A stretch of DNA of 7,079 nucleotides from an uncultured Oscillospiraceae bacterium (GCA_910579155.1 CAJTTS010000140.1:1-7079); one strand, 5' to 3'; shown: positions 1 through 5,703, counted from the stretch's first letter. Numbers and translations: made by a program. The notes: generated by a model from the letters alone, not told the origin.

Positions 1-124
1 GGCCCAGGTACACGCCCACGGCCAGCCCCACGGCGACAGCGGCGCAGAAAAACTGGCGGGCCGACAGGCCGAAAAAGATGGTTTCCTTGTGCTGGCGCAC
101 TTCTTTGGGGATTTTAATTTCCAT
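1..124 (-). CDS. prgI: PrgI-family conjugal transfer membrane protein (N-terminal 41 residues; 3' end outside window)
   Basis: PrgI-family proteins are small inner-membrane components of Gram-positive type IV secretion channels, normally encoded just before the VirB4 ATPase. Reading from an ATG at 124, I translated 41 residues starting MEIKIPKEVRQHKETIFFG. They then continue SARQFFCAAVAVGLAVGVYLG into a hydrophobic segment from about residue 24. The short polar start with an IPKEV-type motif, a charged HKE stretch, then a G-L-S/T-A-R-Q turn into the first membrane helix is the usual PrgI N-terminus. The start is set by AAAGGAG at 131-137 (minus strand), about 6 nt upstream of the ATG. The gene follows the methyltransferase after a 52-nt gap that holds a stem-loop. 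The C-terminal part lies beyond base 1, so full length cannot be judged. The family call is from recognition of the N-terminus, not a search. Confidence 0.85.
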   Translation of the reverse strand, partial: MEIKIPKEVRQHKETIFFGLSARQFFCAAVAVGLAVGVYLG

Positions 125-152
125 GCGATTCTCCTTTCGCGGATAAAGTAAA

Positions 153-176
153 GGAACGGCGTAAAACTGCCGTTCC
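153..176 (-). terminator. Stem-loop between methyltransferase and prgI, possible weak terminator or attenuator
   Basis: The arms GGAACGGC (153-160 on the plus strand) and GCCGTTCC (169-176) pair as a perfect 8-bp stem with an 8-nt loop. In the transcribed (minus) direction the stem begins directly after the methyltransferase stop codon and is followed by the T-rich stretch TTTACTTTA. That tail is interrupted by A and C, so an intrinsic terminator here would be weak and leaky. It could instead be an intercistronic hairpin that reduces but does not abolish transcription into prgI and the genes beyond it. Its sequence is unrelated to the three palindromes found elsewhere in the window. Confidence 0.45.
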
Positions 177-722
177 CTATGTGGTATGGTGCCATTGGAT
201 ATTGCTGGGCACTTCGTTTCCCCACACGTCCCAGCCGGGGGCAGGGTAACGGGCGAACAGCTCTACACGGGGAACGTCACCCATAAGAGCTACAATGCGC
301 CGCCGCGCCTCGTCCGGCTTTTTGCTGTGTTCCTCCACATGGGAAATGATAACCTGATGTACGTTCTTCGCCTGCCGCCGGGGTTGGCCCCTGGTGGCCA
401 GCAGACAGATCTCGGCGTTGGAGCGTGTCCAGTAGCCCATGCCCCAATAGATACTGTCCGCTTTGGGAGCCAGTTTGATCCATGTAAAAGCGACGGTCTT
501 AAAGGTGAAGCCCCAGGCCCGGATCACGTCCAGCGCCTCCTGCAACATGGGGTAGGTGGCCCACAGGAACAATACGCAGTCTTTTCCGGCCAGTCCCTCC
601 ACGGGCAGGGCCTTGATGTCCTCCAGTGGCATGGTGGGGTAGTGGCGCTCGGCCACGCCCTGCCCTTTCCATGTCTGATAGCGCCAGGGCGGGTCGGCGT
701 AAATCACGCTGTATTTCCCTAT
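177..722 (-). CDS. MT-A70-family (DPPW) adenine N6-methyltransferase
   Basis: Predicted S-adenosylmethionine-dependent enzyme that methylates the N6 of adenine, probably in DNA. Numbering from the ATA at 722 (181 aa): the catalytic tetrapeptide DPPW is at 10-13 in the context YSVIYADPPWRYQ; TRSNAEICLLATRG is at 99-112; HSKKP is at 132-136; and ELFAR plus GWDVWGNE are at 154-170. This is the compact MT-A70 layout, apparently complete, with no separate target-recognition domain visible. The start is uncertain. Homologues typically begin a few residues before KYSVIYADPPW, and here that place holds ATA (720-722), with GGAG at 734-737 upstream. The only canonical option nearby is GTG at 707, which leaves just five residues before DPPW. 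An ATG at 920 would run deep into virB6 in another frame and is unlikely. The ATA overlaps the virB6 stop as ATAG, suggesting coupled translation. There is no restriction gene beside it, so the role is probably protection of element DNA or regulation (inference). Confidence 0.88.
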   Translation of the reverse strand: MGKYSVIYADPPWRYQTWKGQGVAERHYPTMPLEDIKALPVEGLAGKDCVLFLWATYPMLQEALDVIRAWGFTFKTVAFTWIKLAPKADSIYWGMGYWTRSNAEICLLATRGQPRRQAKNVHQVIISHVEEHSKKPDEARRRIVALMGDVPRVELFARYPAPGWDVWGNEVPSNIQWHHTT

Positions 723-1558
723 AAGCCAAACATCTCCTTTACGATTCGGCTGGCCCCCCGGACAAGGCCGGTCAGGATAAGCATATTGAAAATGAGCTGT
801 CCGATGTACTCCCATGCCATAGTGACGGCGGGTAAGCTGCTGTCCACAGCGGGGGCGCTGCTGGACAGGAACGCCGAATAGATCAGACAGGCCAGCACGA
901 TCACCGCGCCCTCCATGCACACGCCGATGTAGCTCTTAATAAACGCCCTGCCGCTGGATGACGTGGTTTGACCGGCAAAGGACGCCAGGGGCAAGGGAGC
1001 CAACGCGGTAAACATATACAGCCGGAAAAAGCGCCCGTAGACGGTGAGCAGCAGGATAAAGGACATGACGGTTATAAAGAGGGTGCCTAACAGGGACACC
1101 AGCCACAGGGGGATGCTCTCCAGCAGGCCCACGCCCTCAATGGCGGTCACGATTTCGCTGGGCAGGGTTGCCGCCGTGGAAATGGAGCCGCCCAGCCCAC
1201 TCATCACGGTTTGGGTGATGCCGCCGCCAATATTGAAAATGGCAGTCATAATCTCCATGCACCGGCCCACGGCGGTTTTGGCCAGGATAAAGCGGATCAG
1301 GTGGCGCAGCACATATTCCGGCCTCTGGAAGTCCCGGAAGCTGGCGGCGCTCTGAAAAATAGCCATAGCGAAAAACAGCACCAAAAGGCCGTAGCCGATG
1401 CCTACCAGGGCATTGTGGACGCTGAGGATCAAGCTCCAAATGGTGCCGCCCTTGAACGTCTCCGGGGATTGGGTCAGCAGCGCCCATATCTCCCCCAGCT
1501 TCCCGTTCCAGTCTGCCAGGGCATTTTCCAGATTGCTGACAATCCAGTTGTCACTCAA
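719..1558 (-). CDS. VirB6/TrbL-like polytopic membrane protein of the conjugative type IV secretion system
   Basis: Likely the polytopic channel component of the mating apparatus. The protein has 279 residues with at least five hydrophobic segments, at about 46-70, 85-122, 147-190 (long enough for two helices), 207-231 and 248-268. Polar linkers lie between them and there is no enzymatic motif. This topology, and the position between the Maff2-family gene and prgI, is what Tn1549-type elements show for their VirB6/TrbL-like protein. The start is the TTG at 1556-1558: it sits 6 nt after the binding site AGAGGTG, whereas an in-frame ATG further upstream lies inside the palindrome at 1578-1612 and has no binding site. 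The protein therefore starts SDNWIVSNLENALADW after the initiator. Its 3' end overlaps the methyltransferase start region. The family assignment rests on topology and neighbours, because VirB6 proteins share little sequence. Confidence 0.82.
   Translation of the reverse strand: MSDNWIVSNLENALADWNGKLGEIWALLTQSPETFKGGTIWSLILSVHNALVGIGYGLLVLFFAMAIFQSAASFRDFQRPEYVLRHLIRFILAKTAVGRCMEIMTAIFNIGGGITQTVMSGLGGSISTAATLPSEIVTAIEGVGLLESIPLWLVSLLGTLFITVMSFILLLTVYGRFFRLYMFTALAPLPLASFAGQTTSSSGRAFIKSYIGVCMEGAVIVLACLIYSAFLSSSAPAVDSSLPAVTMAWEYIGQLIFNMLILTGLVRGASRIVKEMFGL
720..740 (-). promoter_or_regulatory. Ribosome binding site and putative ATA start of the methyltransferase
   Basis: The coding strand carries AAAGGAG (734-740), then 11 nt, then ATA (720-722), which would encode the initiator before GKYSVIYADPPW. 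The site lies inside the last codons of virB6, whose TAG stop (719-721) overlaps the ATA by two bases. The spacing is somewhat long. A GTG at 705-707 with the weak AGGG motif upstream is the alternative start. Confidence 0.4.
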
Positions 1559-1571
1559 AAAATCACCTCTT
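1556..1571 (-). promoter_or_regulatory. Ribosome binding site deciding a TTG start for virB6
   Basis: The coding strand reads AAAGAGGTG (1563-1571), a 4-6 nt A/T spacer, then TTG (1556-1558). No ATG or GTG in this frame lies at a usable distance. The 3' edge of palindrome copy 1 (1578 in plus coordinates) lies 6 nt upstream of this site. Confidence 0.7.
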
Positions 1572-1577
1572 TCATTG

Positions 1578-1612
1578 GGGGAAATGCGTCTCACCGTGAG
1601 ACGCATTTCCCC
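1578..1612. repeat. Palindrome copy 1 (17-bp arms), leader of virB6
   Basis: Perfect inverted repeat with 17-bp arms around a single central base at 1595. The outer pairs are GGGG/CCCC and the core arm is AAATGCGTCTCA. It lies 23 nt after the Maff2-gene stop and 19 nt before the virB6 TTG. No T run follows on either strand, so it is not an intrinsic terminator. As RNA it would form a long hairpin with a loop of about 3 nt. It is one of three copies in this window. Confidence 0.9.
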
Positions 1613-1635
1613 GGTATTAGGGTTGATGGGGCCGC

Positions 1636-1974
1636 TTATACCGCGCCAATGGCGGTCAAAATCTCCTTAGCAAAGGCGATCATAAGCCCGCCGAACAGAC
1701 ACAGGAAGCCCTGGGTGCGCTGGCTGGCGTCGTGGGACTGGATGGACATACCCACCTGCACGATGCCCCAGCCCAGGATAATGACGCCCAGGGCCTTGAT
1801 AATGGAGAAAATGAAGTCGGACAAATTGTTGACAATATCCAGCGGGTCGCCGCCAGCGGCGGAGGCCGGGACGGTGAACAGGCACAGGGACAGCACCAGC
1901 GCCGTCCAGACGGCCATATAGCGGCGGGCCTTGCTCCGGGTGGTGAGGGAAGTATTGGAATTGTGCTTTTTCAT
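1636..1974 (-). CDS. Maff2-family small membrane protein of the conjugation module
   Basis: Small 112-aa protein of the type encoded between virD4 and virB6 in Tn1549-like elements (Maff2 family). A basic N-terminus (residues 1-19, KHNSN...RSKARR) is followed by a hydrophobic signal-like segment at about 20-36. It ends in VPASAAGG, a plausible signal peptidase I site near residue 40. Two further hydrophobic segments follow, at about 53-77 and 89-109. A cleaved leader plus two short helices resembles the VirB2/TrbC pilin-like plan, so it may be the pilin-like subunit; this is inference. The start is the ATG at 1974, preceded by GGAGG at 1986-1990. An earlier in-frame ATG at 1998 overlaps the virD4 stop as ATGA, but the binding site would then fall inside its coding sequence. 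Palindrome copy 1 follows 23 nt after the stop. Confidence 0.85.
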   Translation of the reverse strand: MKKHNSNTSLTTRSKARRYMAVWTALVLSLCLFTVPASAAGGDPLDIVNNLSDFIFSIIKALGVIILGWGIVQVGMSIQSHDASQRTQGFLCLFGGLMIAFAKEILTAIGAV

Positions 1975-1994
1975 AGTAAAAAATTCCTCCTTTT

Positions 1995-3734
1995 TCATTC
2001 GATGATTTCTACATCGTCCAGCGACGTAAAGGAAAAGTCCAGATCGCCCACGTCGTATAGGCAAACTGGACTGTGTATATAAGCGGCTGCGCCCCCGTCA
2101 GCCGTAAACTTGATAGCGGGGTGCTTCATCAGGTCGTATTTGTCGTCAATGACCGGCGCTTCGCCGCGAATGAGGACAATGGCCTTTTTGTTGTCCAGCA
2201 TCCGCACTTCATCTGGCGTTAAGAGTTCGCGCCCGGCCTGTTGAAAATTCTGACTGTACGATCCGTTGCGCCCCTTGCTCTGGCTGCTGGTCTGCGTCTG
2301 GATCGTCTCCTTGCCCAGCAGCTCGGACACATATTTGTGCGTACTTTGCTCATTTCCGCCCAAATAGATAAAGGCGTCCGCGTTCCCGATGATGCCCTCC
2401 CAATCGTCTTTGAAAAGGGCCTTTAACTGTGAGATATTTTGCAGTATAATGGTGGCCATCACGTTGCGGGAGCGCATGGTGGCCTGGAGTCGGGCATAGC
2501 CGTCCGGCAGGGAGACGTTGGCAAACTCGTCGAACATGAGCCGCACGGGGATGGGCAGGCTGCCGCCGTGTACCTTGTCCGCTTGAAAATACAGCTCCTG
2601 GAACGCCTGGGAATAGAGCATACCCACAAGGAAATTGAGGCTCACGTCGTTGCTGTCCGGGATAATGCAGAAAATAGCCTGTTTCCGTTCCCCCAGCTTG
2701 CCCAGCTCCATCTCGTCCCGGCTGGTGACGCGCTGTATCTCCGGCAGGGAAAAGGGCGCGAGGCGCACGGCGGCGCTGATAAGGATGCTCATGGCCGTCT
2801 CGCTGGGGGCCTGCTTGAAAACCTTATATTGCCGCACAGCGATGTGGTTCGGGTTTTCTTCCTCCAACGCCTGGAACAGCAGGTCAAGGGCGGAAACATG
2901 GTCGCCGTCCCCCTCCTTTGCCGCGCCGTACTCCAGCATGGTCAGCATCATCTCCATGGTCTGATCCTCCGGCGGGGCCTCATGCAACAGGTAAAGCATA
3001 AGGGCGCTGTCCAGGGCCGTCTCGCTTTTCTCCCAAAACGGGTCATTGGAATGTGCGTTTTTCGGGGTGGTGTTGCGAATGAAATTGGCGATCAGCTTCA
3101 GCACATCGGCGTCGTTGCGGATGTAGTGGAACGGGTTGTAGCAGTCGGAGCGATCCGGGTCAACGAGGTCGAAAACCTTGATCGTGTACCCCTCCCGGAG
3201 CAGCAGGGGGATGGAGTCGCGGGCGAGTTCCCCTTTCGGGTCAGTCGCTATATACGATGCGTTGGCCTCGTAAATATTGGGTTTCACGATGTAGCGGGTC
3301 TTGCCCGCGCCGGAGCCGCCCACCACGATTTGCAGGAGGTTGCGGAAGTGCTGGCGGCTGTTTAAGCTCATCCGCAGGTTCTGCGTGAGGATGGCGTTGC
3401 GCTTGGGGTCTTTGTCCCGGTACTTGCGGTCAAGCTGGCGGGGGTTCCCCCAGCGGGCGCTGCCGTGTTCCTCGCCGGGTCTGCGGTTCTGCTTGCCGGA
3501 AATGTACAGCACCACGGCAAAGGCGTACACCACCAGCGCCCCCAGGATAAATTTAAGGGTGTAGGGCGTCCAGCGGAGGAGCAGGGGATGGTCGGCCCAC
3601 TCGGAAAACCGGCCCAGCACTTCAAAGGCCGTCATGCCGTCCTCATAGCCGGAGGCCAGCCCCGCGCCGATCCATGCCACAGGCAGGGCGAGGAACAGCC
3701 ACTTGGAATAGCTGTTGTCCGATTGGTTTTTCAC
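1995..3734 (-). CDS. virD4: VirD4/TraG-type type IV coupling protein (ATPase)
   Basis: Inner-membrane hexameric ATPase that recruits the relaxase-DNA complex and feeds it into the type IV secretion channel. The 579-aa protein has the family layout. Two N-terminal membrane helices lie at about 12-28 and 59-79. The Walker A motif GGSGAGKT is at 139-146, followed by TDPKGEL at 164-170. The Walker B motif LMFDEFANV is at 399-407, and the conserved stretch DGYARLQATMRSRN follows at 411-424. Length is normal for Gram-positive coupling proteins, with no sign of a frameshift. The start is GTG at 3734, which overlaps the stop of the upstream pentapeptide gene as GTGA; a GGGGTGG stretch lies just upstream, so translation is probably coupled. 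The stop overlaps an ATG that leads into the Maff2 gene. This is the surest functional call in the window. Confidence 0.96.
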   Translation of the reverse strand: MKNQSDNSYSKWLFLALPVAWIGAGLASGYEDGMTAFEVLGRFSEWADHPLLLRWTPYTLKFILGALVVYAFAVVLYISGKQNRRPGEEHGSARWGNPRQLDRKYRDKDPKRNAILTQNLRMSLNSRQHFRNLLQIVVGGSGAGKTRYIVKPNIYEANASYIATDPKGELARDSIPLLLREGYTIKVFDLVDPDRSDCYNPFHYIRNDADVLKLIANFIRNTTPKNAHSNDPFWEKSETALDSALMLYLLHEAPPEDQTMEMMLTMLEYGAAKEGDGDHVSALDLLFQALEEENPNHIAVRQYKVFKQAPSETAMSILISAAVRLAPFSLPEIQRVTSRDEMELGKLGERKQAIFCIIPDSNDVSLNFLVGMLYSQAFQELYFQADKVHGGSLPIPVRLMFDEFANVSLPDGYARLQATMRSRNVMATIILQNISQLKALFKDDWEGIIGNADAFIYLGGNEQSTHKYVSELLGKETIQTQTSSQSKGRNGSYSQNFQQAGRELLTPDEVRMLDNKKAIVLIRGEAPVIDDKYDLMKHPAIKFTADGGAAAYIHSPVCLYDVGDLDFSFTSLDDVEIIE

Positions 3735-4630
3735 CGTCCACCCCGCTTTTTCGCTGGAAGCTCCTGCCGCTCTCCCTGCTCAGGCCGGAGCGCGGCAAAA
3801 ATGGCCTCCCGGTTACGTTTCACTTCCCCGTCCGACGCGCCGCCCTGGGTGATGGTGGCGGTGTGCAGATGGCGTATGCCGCGGGCGGCGACTCGTCCAA
3901 AAAAACAGCCGTCCAGGGTTGCGTTCAAAAAGCCCACTCCCTCCAATTCACAGTCAACGGTATTGCAGGATTTTATGCGGGCTTTCTGGAACGAAACATT
4001 TCGCAGGCTGCTGTCGTGGAAATGGGTGTGTGCGATAGACGCATCAAAGAACGTGGCGTACTGAATGGCGCAGCTATGAAATGCGGAACTTGAGAAGCTC
4101 GTCCCATCAAAGGTGGCCTCCCTGATCCGGCACACGGCAAAGGTGCAGTTGGTGAAATTGGAAAAGTTAAAATCCGTGTGGTCGGGCACGCAGTAGAACG
4201 TCACGTTGTCAAAATAAGTTTCCCGGAAGAAGTTGGGGGGAAAGCCCGCCTTTGCCGCTTGGTCATAGAGCCGCTGGTTTACGATTTTCAGCGGGCGATC
4301 CGGGTCAAGGTCAAAGGAACGGTATTTGTACTGCTTGCTGCTGCTTTTGGTATAGGGATGGGACAGGAGCGCCTTTTGCGCCAGAAACGCCTGTATATCT
4401 CGGCTGACTTCCTCCACCCTCTGGGCGTAGTCCTCGCCGCCCGTATTCCGCAGACCGGTCAAAAAGGCATCCACTGTCCGCTCTGTCCGGCCCTGCAAAA
4501 TGTCATTGATCGTCCGCACAGTCTCGGCATGGTTCGCGCCGTTGTAATGCTGCGGCCTCATATCTTCCAGAAGATCAGCGGCCCGGATGCTGATTTGGTG
4601 GCTTCCTTTCACTTGTCTATGCTCGTCTAT
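3731..4630 (-). CDS. Pentapeptide-repeat protein A, paralogue of the gene upstream
   Basis: 299 aa from the proposed ATA start. Residues 1 to about 130 are predicted mixed helical and contain INDILQGR (41-48), QKALLS (85-90) and LYDQAAKAGFP (121-131). Residues about 150-250 are pentapeptide repeats with F, L or I every fifth position (for example REATF DGTSF SSSAF HSCAI QYATF), which fold as a right-handed four-sided beta-helix. The C-terminal tail is basic and ends KKRGGR. Some pentapeptide-repeat proteins mimic DNA and bind topoisomerases (Qnr, MfpA), but nothing here proves that role. No membrane segment is visible. Start: AAGGAGGCG sits 8 nt before ATA (4628-4630). The GTG at 4612 has no binding site and the first ATG is codon 24. 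The stop overlaps virD4's GTG (GTGA), so the protein is made together with the coupling ATPase. The function is unknown. Confidence 0.9.
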   Translation of the reverse strand: MDEHRQVKGSHQISIRAADLLEDMRPQHYNGANHAETVRTINDILQGRTERTVDAFLTGLRNTGGEDYAQRVEEVSRDIQAFLAQKALLSHPYTKSSSKQYKYRSFDLDPDRPLKIVNQRLYDQAAKAGFPPNFFRETYFDNVTFYCVPDHTDFNFSNFTNCTFAVCRIREATFDGTSFSSSAFHSCAIQYATFFDASIAHTHFHDSSLRNVSFQKARIKSCNTVDCELEGVGFLNATLDGCFFGRVAARGIRHLHTATITQGGASDGEVKRNREAIFAALRPEQGERQELPAKKRGGR

Positions 4631-4645
4631 GATATTCGCCTCCTT
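4628..4645 (-). promoter_or_regulatory. Strong ribosome binding site with ATA at the start position (pentapeptide gene A)
   Basis: The coding strand carries AAGGAGG (4639-4645), an 8-nt spacer and ATA (4628-4630), followed by GAC GAG. The paralogous gene has the same arrangement, base for base apart from C/T changes in the spacer. In this frame no ATG, GTG or TTG occurs between here and 4683, or downstream until the GTG at 4612. Confidence 0.6.
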
Positions 4646-4688
4646 AAAGTGAGCAGAAATGTATTGCCTGATATGGTGGATTAACGTT

Positions 4689-5594
4689 TTACCGCCCGCC
4701 CCGTCTTTTTGTCGGCCTTTTTGTCTGTTCCGGTTTTTTTGCCTGTTCCGGTCGTTGGGGGTGGAGGGCAGACAAAACCGTTTCGCGGTTGTGCCGCGAT
4801 TCTTCCTCTGTGGCCCCGCTCTGAAAGATGGTGGCAGTGCGTAGATAGCGAATGTCGCTGGCAGTTACCCGGTTAAAGGAGCAGTCATCCAGTACTGTGC
4901 ATAAAAAGTCAAGGTTTTCTAATGTGCAGTCGGTCATGCTGCAAGACTTCATCTGCGCCAGTTGGAAAGAAACATTTTTCAAACTGCTGTCTTGAAAGCG
5001 GGTGTTCTTGATGGTGGTATCGCCAAAATTGACGCAGTTTAGTTCACAGCTATGAAAATCACCACCATAAAAGAGACAGCGGCTAAAATTGACATTTCCC
5101 TTGATGCGGCAAACCGCAAAAGTGCAGAGGTCAAATAGGGAGTTACAACAATCCTGCGCGTCCGGGAGGCAGTAAAGCGTTACCCGATGGAAATGGGACT
5201 CGCGGAAAAAGCCGGCTGGAAAGCCGTCTTTCGCCGCTTGGTCGTAAAGTTTTTGGTCGATGACTTTTCTTCCGTATCGCGTTTCATAGCTGTATTGGTG
5301 GTCGCTGGTTTTGGTATACTCTTGGGATAAAAGGGCTTTCTGATGCTGGAAGTCTTGAATACGCTGACGGAGCATGGCCCTGTCCTCGTCGTAGTCTTTC
5401 CAGCCTCCGCATACCGCGTCTATCTCGGCCAGCAGTTGCTCAACTGTGCGCTCCCCCCGCCCTTGCAGAGTATCGTTTATGGCGCGAACAACGGTTGTGC
5501 TATCCCCATATTTTTCATGGTCGCGCATGGAGAGATAGTATTTGAGGCTCCGGCTGATGTCCAGACTGCTCCGTACTGCCTTAAAGTCGTCTAT
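4689..5594 (-). CDS. Pentapeptide-repeat protein B, tandem paralogue of protein A
   Basis: 301 aa from the proposed ATA start. It is collinear with protein A: INDTLQGRGERTV at 39-51, QKALLS at 85-90 (the same residue numbers as in A), LYDQAAKDGFP at 117-127, FFRE at 129-132, and pentapeptide repeats at about 150-245 (for example NCVNF GDTTI KNTRF QDSSL KNVSF). A Pro/Lys/Gln-rich basic tail ends KRRGGR. The shared motifs across the whole length show a tandem duplication with substantial divergence. Base composition is lower in G+C than the flanking genes (27 of 60 bases in 4981-5040, against 37 of 60 in 6421-6480), so the pair may have come from another source. The first good start is ATA at 5594 with AAGGAGG upstream. 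Alternatives are an ATG at 5720, whose extension runs through the palindrome and is absent from A, or an ATG at 5528 without a binding site. Palindrome copy 2 precedes it. The function is unknown. Confidence 0.9.
   Translation of the reverse strand: MDDFKAVRSSLDISRSLKYYLSMRDHEKYGDSTTVVRAINDTLQGRGERTVEQLLAEIDAVCGGWKDYDEDRAMLRQRIQDFQHQKALLSQEYTKTSDHQYSYETRYGRKVIDQKLYDQAAKDGFPAGFFRESHFHRVTLYCLPDAQDCCNSLFDLCTFAVCRIKGNVNFSRCLFYGGDFHSCELNCVNFGDTTIKNTRFQDSSLKNVSFQLAQMKSCSMTDCTLENLDFLCTVLDDCSFNRVTASDIRYLRTATIFQSGATEEESRHNRETVLSALHPQRPEQAKKPEQTKRPTKRRGGR
4725..4752 (-). repeat. 18-nt period repeat in the C-terminal tail of pentapeptide protein B
   Basis: CTGTTCCGGT occurs at 4725-4734 and 4743-4752 (plus strand), 18 nt apart. 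It encodes two six-residue units, EQAKKP and EQTKRP, with a degenerate continuation TKR. Protein A has a single RPEQ at the corresponding place, so the tail of B has probably grown by unit duplication. Confidence 0.6.
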
Positions 5595-5609
5595 GGTGTT
5601 CGCCTCCTT
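5592..5609 (-). promoter_or_regulatory. Strong ribosome binding site with ATA at the start position (pentapeptide gene B)
   Basis: The coding strand carries AAGGAGG (5603-5609), an 8-nt spacer and ATA (5592-5594), followed by GAC GAC. The spacing is identical to that of the paralogue. The 3' edge of palindrome copy 2 lies 6 nt upstream. Confidence 0.6.
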
Positions 5610-5615
5610 ATAGGG

Positions 5616-5652
5616 GCCGGAAATGCGTCTCAGCGTGAGACGCATTTCCGGC
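5616..5652. repeat. Palindrome copy 2 (18-bp arms, one mismatch), leader of pentapeptide gene B
   Basis: Inverted repeat around a central base at 5634, with one mismatched pair next to the centre. The core arm AAATGCGTCTCA is identical to copies 1 and 3. The outer stem is GCCGG/CCGGC instead of GGGG/CCCC, so pairing is kept although the bases differ. It ends 21 nt before the ATA start of gene B. No T run is present. Confidence 0.9.
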
Positions 5653-5677
5653 GTAAAGATTTGGGCCTGCCGTCCAT

Positions 5678-5703
5678 GCACAGGGGGCGCTCTTGCCCTG
5701 TGC
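5678..5703. repeat. Additional stem-loop downstream of the 178-aa protein gene
   Basis: GCACAGGG (5678-5685) and CCCTGTGC (5696-5703) form a perfect 8-bp stem with a 10-nt loop. It lies between the stop of the 178-aa protein gene (5723) and palindrome copy 2. Reading in the transcribed direction, no T tract follows, so a terminator is not supported. The 127-nt gap from 5595 to 5722 holds this stem-loop, palindrome copy 2 and the binding site of gene B. Confidence 0.5.

Noticed and set aside
186..881. Plus-strand open frame of 231 codons
   Set aside because: Antisense to the methyltransferase and the end of virB6. No domain is visible, and both minus-strand genes are clearly real.
177..920. 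Longer methyltransferase starting at the ATG near 920
   Set aside because: The extra N-terminal 66 residues would overlap virB6 in another frame, are rich in Arg/Gly/His, and do not resemble the family N-terminus.
1586..1606. ATG codons within the palindromes as real starts (peptides beginning MRLTVRRIS)
   Set aside because: The palindrome creates the same apparent start on both strands and before unrelated genes. There is no binding site at the proper distance, while good sites lie downstream.
1578..1612. Palindrome copies read as rho-independent terminators
   Set aside because: None of the three copies is followed by a T tract on either strand, and each is directly followed by the binding site of the next gene.
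1636..1998. Maff2-family protein starting at the ATG at 1998, overlapping the virD4 stop as ATGA
   Set aside because: The strong GGAGG would then be inside the coding sequence, and nothing resembling a binding site precedes 1998. The ATG at 1974 fits better, though the overlap may still aid coupling.
2439..3365. Long open frame (308 codons) on the plus strand
   Set aside because: It lies wholly antisense to virD4, whose Walker motifs and family layout are unmistakable. The frame's composition is typical of a G+C-rich shadow and it has no recognisable domain.
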